Shown: positions 32,668 to 42,525 of the stretch, piece by piece
How positions within the stretch are numbered: position 1 is the stretch's first letter
How the letters are laid out: each line of letters opens with the position of its first letter
Notes under the pieces: model-generated
Database searches by the model: none
The model's input: only the letters and a program-made list of their open reading frames with translations
Told to the model about the DNA's origin: nothing
Origin: Schistocerca nitens
Taxonomy: Eukaryota; Arthropoda; Insecta; Orthoptera; Acrididae
Direction: 5' to 3'
Assembly (NCBI RefSeq): GCF_023898315.1
Contig: NC_064619.1
Coordinates: 503,102,594-503,166,593, forward strand
DNA length: 64,000 bases
Program-made: the position numbers and the translations under genes

Positions 32668-34425
32668 ATGGAACCGCCAAAAGACACTGAGGTTAAACTT
32701 AAATCAGAACCTATGTCTGTTGAGGGAACTGTAAATCCAGACAATGGTTCAAGTGTAAATATGCATGAAAGTAGTAATGTTAAAGTGAAATATGAAGTAT
32801 TGTCTCCTGACAGTAGTGTAAAAACGGGCAATGATTCAATAATAGAGACCCCTGTAGTAAAACAAAAATTAGAAATTGTTGATTTATTGGATGATAGTTT
32901 ATCTGATGAGTTAAAAACGAAACAGTCATCAGAGATGGTAGAGTTTAAACAGGAGAAGTTAGATATGACTAATCAATCAGAAGTTTCATTTAGTTTTGAT
33001 GATTCTGGTGTTGGAGCTAGTTTTTTGTCACCTGAGTGTGATAAAAAGCCAGCTCGTGAGCAACCCAAAGATACTGGGGCTGTTGATTTAAATGTTATAT
33101 TACAAGCAATAGCTGCCAGTAATGCAAAATTGTCAGCCAGTAATGCTGAATTAAAATATGAGATTGTGGCCAGCCAAACTAATTTTAATAAACGATTTGA
33201 GGCAATGGACAATACCTTCAATGCTGGTTGCAATAAGTTGAAAGAGAATCTGGACAGTTTGAATTATAAAATTGATTACAATCATGAGGATATTAAGAAA
33301 AAGGTTGCTCAACAATTTTCTGAAATGTATAAAACAGTAAAATCCGAAGTTGCTGAGGTTCGCAGAGACTTCCAAATGGAAGATGCGAAACTGGAGCACA
33401 AGTTAACAGAAAAGATTGAGGCGGAGTCTGAACTGAGCTCAGATAGGTTTAAAGATGTTAATATAAAAGTAAACATATGTCAAGCAGAAGTAAATGCAAT
33501 CACAACTGATACTACTCATATTGTGCAAAGAGTAAATAATGTTGAAATGAGAGTAGAAAATATCAGTACTAACATTGCTAACATTGAGAGTAAAGTAGCT
33601 TCAGTAACTTCTGGTAATGGTAGTATACAACAAGTTGTAGCTGCAAACGCCGCTTTTATCGGGTGTCGGCAGTTCTTGCGGTTCGATCCAGATAAAAATA
33701 TCCACCCGCTAGATTTCTGGAACGATTTTGAAGATGTGTTTCCACCAACTTGGTCTGAACGAGAGAAAATCTCATTTATTAGAAGCCATTTAGCAGGTGA
33801 CGCCATGCGTTGGTCAGCTGATGTCATGTTGAAGTGTAAAACATTAGCGGAGTTTAAAACAGCTTTCATTAATGACTATTGGTCTAACAATAAGCAAAAT
33901 AAAGTGTTGAGAGAATTTAGGAGTGGAAAACGCTTCAATGCAGGCAAGGAATCTATTAAAGAATTTGCTAGGTCATGGATCTCACGTTTGTCACATTTGG
34001 GCGAAAAGCTAAAACCGGAAATGATTATACTAGGTCTTGAAGCCAAACTGCCATGGTATTGGCAAACTAGAATTATATCAGCACCTAGAGACAATCTGGA
34101 TCGTTTCATTGAGTATCTGGAACGTGTAGAACGTGTTGCAGCCAATGAAGAGCAAGCACGTAATAACAGAAATGCTAATAACACTAGTAGTAATTTTAAG
34201 AACGAGCAGAATGGCAATGTAAACATCAGAACAGTAGGTGTTCGCTATCCTAAGAGAGGCAGGAGTTGGAGAAATAATTATCAGAATCAGCAAGGGCATC
34301 CAAATGATAGTAATTTTGTTCTGAACAGAATTATGCAGGTAAACAACAGTACGGAAAGCAATGCTGTGCCAGTTAACTATAATGAAAATAAAGGAAACAG
34401 TAGTAGGCCAAGGCAGGAAAACTAG
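32668..34425 (+). CDS. gag: Gag polyprotein of the LTR retrotransposon
   Basis: Open frame of 585 codons from ATG 32668, the first ATG of the long frame. Residues 1-135 are acidic/basic and low-complexity. About 150-330 is heptad-patterned and rich in Lys/Glu/Asn, a probable coiled coil. About 345-500 is a retrotransposon Gag capsid domain (NIHPLDFWNDFEDVFPPTW, then HLAGDAMRW and FINDYWS). The C-terminus (about 500-585) is Asn/Arg-rich and basic, with no CCHC zinc knuckle, so RNA binding would depend on basic residues. The frame is intact, unlike pol. It ends at TAG 34423, with the pol frame overlapping in the -1 phase. Gag assembles virus-like particles in the cytoplasm. Confidence 0.93.
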   Translation: MEPPKDTEVKLKSEPMSVEGTVNPDNGSSVNMHESSNVKVKYEVLSPDSSVKTGNDSIIETPVVKQKLEIVDLLDDSLSDELKTKQSSEMVEFKQEKLDMTNQSEVSFSFDDSGVGASFLSPECDKKPAREQPKDTGAVDLNVILQAIAASNAKLSASNAELKYEIVASQTNFNKRFEAMDNTFNAGCNKLKENLDSLNYKIDYNHEDIKKKVAQQFSEMYKTVKSEVAEVRRDFQMEDAKLEHKLTEKIEAESELSSDRFKDVNIKVNICQAEVNAITTDTTHIVQRVNNVEMRVENISTNIANIESKVASVTSGNGSIQQVVAANAAFIGCRQFLRFDPDKNIHPLDFWNDFEDVFPPTWSEREKISFIRSHLAGDAMRWSADVMLKCKTLAEFKTAFINDYWSNNKQNKVLREFRSGKRFNAGKESIKEFARSWISRLSHLGEKLKPEMIILGLEAKLPWYWQTRIISAPRDNLDRFIEYLERVERVAANEEQARNNRNANNTSSNFKNEQNGNVNIRTVGVRYPKRGRSWRNNYQNQQGHPNDSNFVLNRIMQVNNSTESNAVPVNYNENKGNSSRPRQEN

Positions 34426-35831
34426 TTCCCGTCTATGAGAACACTGGCGCTCACCAGGCGGTTACTTTTCCTAAGCCAGTAATTACAATAATTGGTAAGA
34501 CAGATCAGAATACTCAAACTGAACATGTGGATGAAATGTCGGTAGCATCTAAGTATGCAACAGAAATATCAGATCACTCACAGTATTTGATAGATACCGT
34601 GTTAGAGACGCTTTCTGAGTGGGAAGAGAAAGAGAAGGCGCAGCAGTGTAACGATATGGAGGAGCTACAAAATACTGAATTGTCAGGTGAAGAAGCAGAA
34701 GAAATTCATGCTTATATTTACGATGAGGATGATGTGCTTTTGTCTAAAGTGCCTGTGCAGGATGTTGATAATGTACTAATAGATTTAGGACAGGAGATAA
34801 GTGAGAAAGTAGAGGGTAGCCTGTTGGGGGTCGATGAACCCAGTAGCTGTGACCAGTTGTCACTTGAGAAGGAACCCGACGATAATAGAGAAAGTGGTTT
34901 AGCTGTAACTAGTGTTATGCCAGGTCTGGAGGCGCAGAATCGCCCAGACTACAGTAATTTGGGTCATTTTCAGCAAACTAAATGTAATGAAGTCGTGCGG
35001 TGTTTCGATTTGAAATTAGTAGACCGACTGGAAAAGGCAGCTGAAAATGTAATTCAGGAAACCCCTACACACTTTGACCTAAATGTAACGAAAGATGTCG
35101 ATCACTTTAGTTGGAGACAAATCCAAAAGGACCTATTGGATGAGTTTGAGGAACCACCTGTACAACCTAGAATAAGCCACCCTATAATAATAGTGAATAT
35201 GTTGGGTATCAATGTACGTTGTCTCTTAGACAGTGGAAGTGAGGTGAGTGCGATATCTCAGTCCTTCTTTGATGCATTACCTGGTAAAGACAAGCTTACA
35301 GTAATGAGGGTATCAGGACTAAGAATAATTGATGCTACTGGCAAGGTGTCAAAAACGGTAAAACAAGAAGCTTTGGTGCCCTTTAACATTAATGATAATT
35401 TAATTGATCATCCATGTTTAATTGTAAACAATCTCAGTATTGAGGTTTTAATTGACACAGATTTCTTGTCAAAATATCAGAGTGTTGTTGACTTTGAAAG
35501 AAGCCAGTTAAAAATGGTCTTGCCGATAACCGGAGTAATTACAGTACCTTTTAGTGATAAACATGTAGTAAGTAATAATGACAATTGGGAGCTGCCTATA
35601 CGAGTTCTGAAAAATAGGAGATATTGGGACGAAGGTGTTAATCTTCGTAAAAATAAGCTAAACACAAAAGAAGAAGAAGAAGCAATTATTTTAGACAAAA
35701 TAGAAGCTAAATTGAAGGATATCGATAAAATTTCAGCTAATCAGAAGGAAGAACTGAGACAGGTTTTAAAAAGGCATCATAAGATTTTTCAGATCGACTT
35801 GGCGTGGTCAAAGGTTATGAATGTCAATTAA
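34407..35831 (+). pseudogene. pol: Pol part 1: linker and aspartic protease
   Basis: The pol frame is open from just after TAG 34404-34406, overlapping the end of gag by about 19 nt in the -1 phase (first residues KLVPVYENTGAHQAV). A first ATG exists at 34527, but a Gag-Pol fusion by frameshift is more likely. A long acidic linker precedes the protease, whose active site is LLDSGSEVSAIS at about 35221-35256 with a hydrophobic second half (IEVLIDTDFLSKYQSVVDFE). The frame ends at 35831 because of a frameshift near 35795-35803. Homology to RT continues in another frame, so mature Pol cannot be made from this copy. Confidence 0.88.
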
Positions 35832-36944
35832 AGGTGAAACCCGGACAAGTGTTTTTCAGGAAGCCATACCAAATACATGTAGCCAGGAAGGAGGCGGTTC
35901 GAAAGGAGATACAGAGAATGCTGGAGTGGGGTGTGATTGAAAAAGCGGTCAGTGAGTACAATAATCCTCTTGTTGTTGTACCAAAAAGAGACGGGAGTGT
36001 CAGATTGGTCTTGGACGCTCGTTGGTTGAATGAAATAGTGGTTAGGGAAAGTGATAGACCGCAGAACATGGACGAGTTATTGCAAAAGCTCCGGGGAGTA
36101 AAATTCTTAACTTCTATGGACATCACGTGTGGATATTGGAATTTGCCACTGGCGGAAAGTTCAAGGAAGTACACAGCTTTCTTGTACGAAGGAGTTTGTT
36201 ACCAATATCGTGTGGTACCTTTCGGACTTAATATCTCTGTTTGTGCCTTCGTACGTGTGATGTGCCATGTTTTAGGACCAGCTTTAAGTAATAAAATAAC
36301 AGTCTACGTAGATGATCTGTTAATAGCAACTCCTACCTGGGAAGAACACATAGCTTTATTAGAGGAAGTGTTAGAGGCTATTGAGAGAGGTGGCATGAAA
36401 CTAAAGATTGAAAAGACAGAGTGCGTTAAAGAGGAAATAGGTTTCTTGGGATATAGGATAAGTGGAAAAGGTATTCTGCCTGACCCAGACAAGCTAGCAG
36501 TTATTGAAAAATTTGAGGCTCCCAGAAACAAGAAGCAGTTGAGATCAATGTTCGGTCTTTTCGGCTTCTATAGGCGTTTTGTTAGTGATCAGGCTTTTAA
36601 TGCGCCCTGTCTTCACCTCCTGCTGAAAAAGAATACCCCTTGGGTTTGGACAGCAGAATGTCAACAGGCGTTTGAGGTGCTTAAACAATCTTTAATTAAT
36701 AGTCCTATTTTACATCATCCTGATTTTGAAAAACCATTCTGTATGTCTGTTGAAGCTAGTGGCTATGGTATAGCTGTGGAGATATTCCAAGTAGAAATAG
36801 AGAACGAACAAGAAGTGCACAAGACTATAGCTTTCGCAAGTCGATCTTTACAGGCAGCAGAGAGAAATTATGGCATCTCATAACTGGAAGCGTTGGCAAT
36901 AGTATTTGGGGTACAGAAGTTTGAGCAGTATCTATTAGGCTCAA
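35804..36944 (+). pseudogene. pol: Pol part 2: reverse transcriptase and RNase H start
   Basis: Frame from 35804 with the standard Ty3/gypsy RT order: a KGYECQLKVKPGQVFFRKPY start, NNPLVVVPKRDGSVRLVLDA, LTSMDITCGYWNLPL, YRVVPFGLN, the catalytic YVDDLLIATPTWEEH near 36304-36348, and IGFLGYRISGKG. The connection leads into RNase H. Its first catalytic Asp is expected in a T/S-x-D-A-S-G motif, but the sequence reads MSVEASGYGIAVEIF, with Glu in place of Asp. At 36881-36883 a TAA interrupts; the following codons LEALAIVFGVQKFEQYLLG continue the family sequence in the same frame, so this is a nonsense change (probably from GAA). A SINE follows at 36940. Confidence 0.92.
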
Positions 36945-37141
36945 AAAATGGTTCAAATGGCTCTGAGCACTATGGGACTCAACATATTAGGTCATAAGTC
37001 CCCTAGAACTTAGAACTACTTAAACCTAACTAACCTAAGGACATCACACACACCCATGCCCGAGGCAGGATTCGAACCTGCGACCGTAGCAGTCCCGCGG
37101 TTCCGGACTGCAGCGCCAGAACCGCTAGACCACCGCGGCCG
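36940..37141 (-). mobile_element. tRNA-derived SINE (family 1) inserted in RNase H
   Basis: Perfect 15-bp target duplication GCAGTATCTATTAGG at 36925-36939 and 37142-37156. Full-length copy in the opposite orientation to pol. Pol sequence is continuous across it except for the duplication. Confidence 0.97.
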
Positions 37142-38634
37142 GCAGTATCTATTAGGTCACAAGATAATTTTTTTACAGTGACCATAAGGCGTTGACCTTT
37201 TTAAAGACCTGTAAGTTGAGGAATGCTCGTTTGGTAAGATGGTCATTGTATCTCATGCAGTTTGACCTTGAGGTTAGATATATTCAAGGGAATGACAATC
37301 TGGTAGCTGATGGGTTATCTAGAAGTGCGGAGCTCTGTGATGACGCGGGAATTATAGCAACAGACCTAAATGAAGTTCGAATGTTTGCATTGCACGAAGT
37401 AAAGGAAGAAAGTGCATTAAAGAGAGTGATTAAGAACTTGAGACGTGAGCAGAATGCAGATGACCAACTGAAATTAGTGAAGAGCTATTTAGGAAATGCG
37501 AACTATCCTAAGGTTTCGCAATACTATTGTCTGCATAAAGGTATTCTGTTTAGGAGGAAAAAGGTAGGTGTTTCTGAGTGGAAGCTGTGCTTTCCCTCAC
37601 AACATGTAGACTTACTAATCGACTATGTACACCTGAGGTATGGGCACTACGGTGCAAAGAAATGCATTACAAAATTAAAAGAGAAGGTTGTGTTTGACAA
37701 CATGTACCGCCGTGTGGCCAAGCGTCTAGCATCTTGTGTAGTGTGCCAGAAAGTCCGTGCTGCTAACACCAGAATACAGGGAGGTATGCATTCAGTAGAG
37801 CCAGCTGAAACCCTAGATTTACTAGCTTGTGATTTGTTTGGCCCTCTTCCTGTTTCGAGAGGTGGTTGCACCCATGTTTTTGTTATTGTGGATGGATTCA
37901 GTAAATATGTTAAGCTATACCCAATTAAAAGAGCAAATGCAAAAACATTGGTTGAAAAGTTGGAAAAAGATTTCTTCGTGAACGTTGGCGTTCTGAAGAA
38001 TTTGCTGTCAGACAATGGGCCTCAATTTACTTCTGATAGATTTAAGGAATGTCTAAATAAGGCCGGCGTGAAACATCTGAAAATATCTGCGTATTTCCCC
38101 CAAGGAAATATGAGTGAACGTATTATGAGAGAATTGAATAGGCTTTGCAGAACTTATTGTGCTCGGAAACACTCAAGTTGGGCAGAGCACATTAAGTATT
38201 TTGAGAATGTAATTAACAACTTAAGACATGATGCAACTGGTTTTGCGCCTTCCGAATTGATGTTTGGCCAAGAACCGCAAAATGTGATTGCAGATATGGT
38301 AGAATTCCCTATTCTAACGCAAATATCCACAGACGAGAAGAAATTAAAGGCTAGGGCAAATATAAGAAAAAGAGCGTTGGAAAGGAAGAAGCGTCATGAC
38401 GCAAAAGCTGTACCTACTAGTTTTGAAATAGGTCAGTTAGTCCTTGTCAAAACCAAGGAAAAATCAAAGAAAGTAAATGCAGAAACGAAGAAATTCATGT
38501 TCGTATACCAAGGACCTTTCAGGATCATAGGAAAACCACATGCCAATGCATATAGGCTAGAGTACCCTAAAAGTAAAAAGCTATTAGGTCTCAGGAACGT
38601 GATCGACCTAAAGAAATTCATAGGTAGTGAATGA
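37142..38634 (+). pseudogene. pol: Pol part 3: RNase H tail and integrase
   Basis: After the SINE the RNase H tail resumes. A run of seven T at 37168-37174 shifts the frame, and SDHKALTFLKTCKLRNARLV then continues in the frame of 37192, which stays open for 480 codons. Integrase has an N-terminal zinc-binding H-H-C-C motif (HLRYGH ... CVVCQK), and a core with Asp in LLACDLFGPL, Asp in LLSDNGPQFTS and Glu in GNMSERIMREL, so the DDE triad is intact. A C-terminal basic domain follows (VPTSFEIGQLVLVKTKEKSK) and ends at TGA 38632. No chromodomain is apparent. The integrase part itself looks undamaged. Confidence 0.92.
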
Positions 38635-40987
38635 ATGCTGTAGGGAGGAGGTTGTTCTGTAACCTCTACATAGTGTGGCAGCTGTGCAGTCCCAGCTGTG
38701 TGAGATCTTCTTTCCTTTTCAGGTCTCACTCACTCTTCATCTTTCCTGTCCCCAAAAATTTCGACCTATTCTTTCCAACGCATTAAATTTTCCGTTATGG
38801 TTATCAAGCCAGCATTAAACAACGAATACTGTAGGGAGGAGGTTGTTCTGTAACCTCTACACAGTGTGGCAGCTGTGCAGTCCCAGCTGTGTGAGATCTT
38901 CTTTCCCTTTCAGGTCTCAATCATTCTTCATCTTTCCTATCTACAAAAATTTGACCCCTTCTTTCCAATATGAAAATTTTCCGTCATGGCTATCAAGCCA
39001 TGAGTTCTGTAACCATTCTATCCACCGATTAGTGAAGAAAAATACCTGGTATGACAAACCTAACAGTGACATAAACAATAGAGAAGTATGACGTAATTAA
39101 GATACAAATGTATTTGAGTAACAAGTATGTATAGAACCCTGGTAATATAGTAAGTACAAAGTGTTGTTTTATTGGAAATGGTCCCACAATAAAATTTTAA
39201 AGAGATATACTAATTCGTGTACAAGCAGGATCTGAAGTGACAATGAAACCTATTGTATGCTGTAGAGCTAACTAATTAATAGTAGAAGAGATTGCTCAGT
39301 GTTAAGAAAAATATGCAGATAAGTTGTAAAAATGAACTCACCTTGTGTAGCAAGGAATGGAAGTGTAATAGAATTGAACAGTGTTTGTGGTTGAGACGTG
39401 AAGGACACGTCTTTGAAGTATTTATATGGTTGGAGCTGGCCATTATTTAGGTGAAGTGTGTGGCAGGACACACCTACACGTATTGAGGTTATGAGTTGGA
39501 GGCGTGAATGCGACCATAGGTACCCTTATGTTAGATGAGACAGTGCAACTCATGGTGTCCTATAGGTTTAAGGAATTTAGCATTACGCTCATCCATAATT
39601 ACTTGATTCACTTTAGTGGTAGGTCGAGAGAGACTACCTGTGGTTTCAGCATCCGATCGAGTGGAAATGGATTGCCACATGAGCAAACTGATCAGCTGCA
39701 ATACACTAAAGACATGAAATAAATGTGCTATCCTATGCTTTAAATATTAATTGAGTGAGTGTTAAATAATTTCATACACTAGCAACATATTTGAGTAACC
39801 TAATGGCAGACGTGAAACATTATTTATAGCTCAGCATAAATACACTTCGATGAAGTAAGTACATAATTGCAGATGTGGAACTGACACAACAGCAGAGGAC
39901 CAATAAGTGGAGTTAGTAGTGTGTTTTGAACACTCAGAACTGTACTATTACCAAAAGTTGCTCACATGTACAAAGAAGCTGAGAAGACAATTACTAATCA
40001 AATATACTCATAATATCTCTAAGGATAAAGTAATTAAAGATGAGTCAGCTAAGTAAATAAAATACAATTTTATCAGGAATGTACCGAGCATTGGTTCAGT
40101 GTTCCGGCCCAGAAATAATAAATTGATGTTAAATAGGATTCATGATTGTATGCCTTGAGCATAAATTTTCTCTAGTAAGTGACTAACGGCGTTTTGAGCC
40201 ATTTGTTTACCGATTTTATGACAGTTAAGTAACCACGAGAGTAAAATTAAAAAGGTTCTGTTAACTTTTTCCAGCAAAATATTGAAGGATAAAATGTATA
40301 TACCCCCATTTCATTGTGACCCACCCTTAGATGTTAAGTGAACAGAGTCTGAGGCACTCTTTTTGTTTGTTCTACAGGACAAACCAGATAATGGCAGCCT
40401 GGTAGCTGCGTGAAAGCGTAGAGTGACTTGGACACAACTCACAGTGACCCCTCCCCTTTCCCCATGTAATTTAGAGTGAACGTGAAGGACGCACACCATA
40501 GCAACTTCCCCTCCTCTACCCTTGTGAATGGAAGTGTAGAACGCCAGCAAAAGCGGCTACAACCACGTGTGTAAACACTATTTGTGAAATTTTCTTTCAG
40601 GTTTAGAAAAGACTGCTAAGATATAATCATATGTTTATGTATCTTGAAAAAATGTTATTTTCTCTGAATTTGTGTATGTAAAAATGTATTTAATTGATTT
40701 AAGATTTTCATAATTTTACATATTTTTATGTGTTTGTTTGTCTAAGGCAATATGTATGCCAAAGTGTTTCATTGACTTTGCTTAAATTTTGAGTAATAAT
40801 GTTGCTTAAGAAGCAGTGAACATGCCTGCAATTTAAATAATTAATGTAGGTATTCAGTTTTCTTTTAATGTTTCTACATGTTTTATTTCAATTTTAAGTT
40901 TTCACAGGAAGTTAAGCTGTACTCTTGCTTCCCTTTTTGTAATTAAATTTTTTTTCATTCATTAACATTCATAAAACAGAAAAATTT
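38635..40987 (+). other. Long non-coding 3' region of the LTR element, with a 191-bp tandem duplication
   Basis: No envelope or other reading frame longer than about 100 codons. TAGGGAGGAGGTTGTTCTGT occurs at 38641 and 38832, a direct repeat of period 191 bp and two copies (about 38633-39007) with few differences. The remainder is AT-rich. The length (2.35 kb) is unusual for an element without env and could be the remains of one. Confidence 0.7.
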
Positions 40988-41000
40988 AAGTAGAGGGTGA
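40988..41000 (+). promoter_or_regulatory. Polypurine tract
   Basis: AAGTAGAGGGTGA, purine-rich except two T, directly abuts the right LTR. It would prime plus-strand DNA synthesis. Confidence 0.75.
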
Positions 41001-42521
41001 TGTAGGGAAGCAGCCTACCCATGCCGTAGTAAATTCACATCAGTCTTTCCATTGTGTGCCAGCCAGTCCGCTGTAACTATTTCTGACGTCATAAATATTG
41101 CGCAATACTTTAAAAATCAAATAAATAACCTAAAATGTTTCTAGCATGTCAGGAGTAATACTAAATTAATATGTGTTGAATATCAGTTCGATAACTTTAG
41201 CCATTTTCGAAATTTGGGCGTTTTTCTGTAAAAATCATTGGCGCAACAGAAAAGAGCTAGAGACTTCAAAATTTATAATTAGATTCCTTTTTCATAAATA
41301 TTTAATAGAAACAGTATTCTGGATCTCACAATTTAAGATTTTAGTCGAAATTCAATATTTTCTGGTTTTTGTCTTAAAACTTCAGGAAGCAAGATAGATT
41401 AAGTAGGCTAATAAATAAGGCTAGGATGTTTATATTTAAGTAGGTTGGAGATCCGCTATAACTATGAAGATGTGAGAAGTTTCATTTGAATACCTATAAA
41501 CTATAGCGATAGCTTATCTCCAAAGGGCCAGTTCAGAGCTCGTCTACTGCGTGCATTGTAATTAAATTAATTCTCTCGCCCAAAATATTTAACTTAGCCA
41601 CGTCAAAATTTTATTATCAATACTTACCTGCGTGCTGAATGCACATTTAAATTAAGAGCTTCATCGGCCATCAGCAAGAGAAGCTATGATTTATTAGGTA
41701 ACTTAAAGTGGTGCATTACTAGCCCAGCGGCTAGTCGGGAGAGCCGATTTGATCAGGCGTTCCCTTAGCCGTCCGCACCGCGGCTTTATATATAAGAACG
41801 CTGCGCAAGGAAGCAAGGCCCCAGTTCTCTCCAGACGCTGAATAGCACGTCATCTGTGTCGGGAGTCGCATCGCGTCGGTATCATTGCTACAAACAGCCT
41901 CGGATGCCGTATGAAGTTACTCGGAATACGCGTAACCATGAAATCATTTTCGAGTGAAGTGTTAATTCTGGGTTGACTTTAATTATCGATCTTCAGTTTG
42001 TATATGTCGTATTTTCACGTGCCGCCGCGGGACAAACATTCTACTATTATTTGCGTGGCGTTTGATGAACCTAATCATCAAATTATGGCGAGCATTTATT
42101 TAAATATTTAACTTGGACGGTTATAGTGGCATCAGCGCATTAGACTCTGAACTGCTCTGTTAGTTAGATTGTGTGGATATTTTTGTTTTCATCTGTGACT
42201 TTCAGAATACAGAACGTTTTTTTTTTCAATACCGTTTTTGATTATAAATCCCGGACAATCTCCTAATTCCTCAGAGCTATAAGCTGTAACTATAAGTGTA
42301 TTCTCAGATGAAGTGGGCACTAGGAATTCTAGTTACAGGATTCACGTTTTGCTAATCACTTTCTGGTAGCCAATATTGTAGTTAGAGAGCCAGTGTTGAG
42401 AATGGCGAAAGACAGCATAAATAACATTCTAAATAATAGGAACTGGTTTAACATTCCACAAACCTAACATTTATAGAAACAACATAAAATTAACATAAAT
42501 AAATCCACCCGCCGCCCCACA
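41001..42521 (+). repeat. Right (3') LTR, uninterrupted
   Basis: 1521 bp, TGTAGGGAAG...GCCCCACA. The TATA-like stretch TTTATATATAAGAACG at about 41785-41800 marks the likely promoter, with the U3/R border just downstream. AATAAATAAGG is at about 41411. This LTR lacks the Tc1 insertion, so it gives the empty-site allele for the left LTR. Confidence 0.95.
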
Positions 42522-42525
42522 CTGT

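Larger units (their letters stand above)
29451..42521 (+). mobile_element. Ty3/gypsy-type LTR retrotransposon, complete structure, decayed
   Basis: Two direct LTRs (29451-32228, which includes an insertion, and 41001-42521) start TGTAGGGAAG and end CCCCACA. The 4-bp target duplication CTGT lies at 29447-29450 and 42522-42525. Between them come a primer-binding site, gag, protease, RT, RNase H, integrase and a polypurine tract, in Ty3/gypsy order. No envelope-like gene is visible in the 2.4 kb after integrase. Length is 13.07 kb, of which 1.25 kb is a Tc1-like insertion and 0.2 kb a SINE. The LTRs differ at about 30 positions in 1.52 kb by my count (about 98% identity). Pol has at least three inactivating changes, so this copy cannot move by itself. 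Confidence 0.95.

Noticed and set aside
38635..41000. Envelope gene of the LTR element
   Set aside because: No frame above about 100 codons and no signal peptide, furin-like site or membrane segment that I could support.
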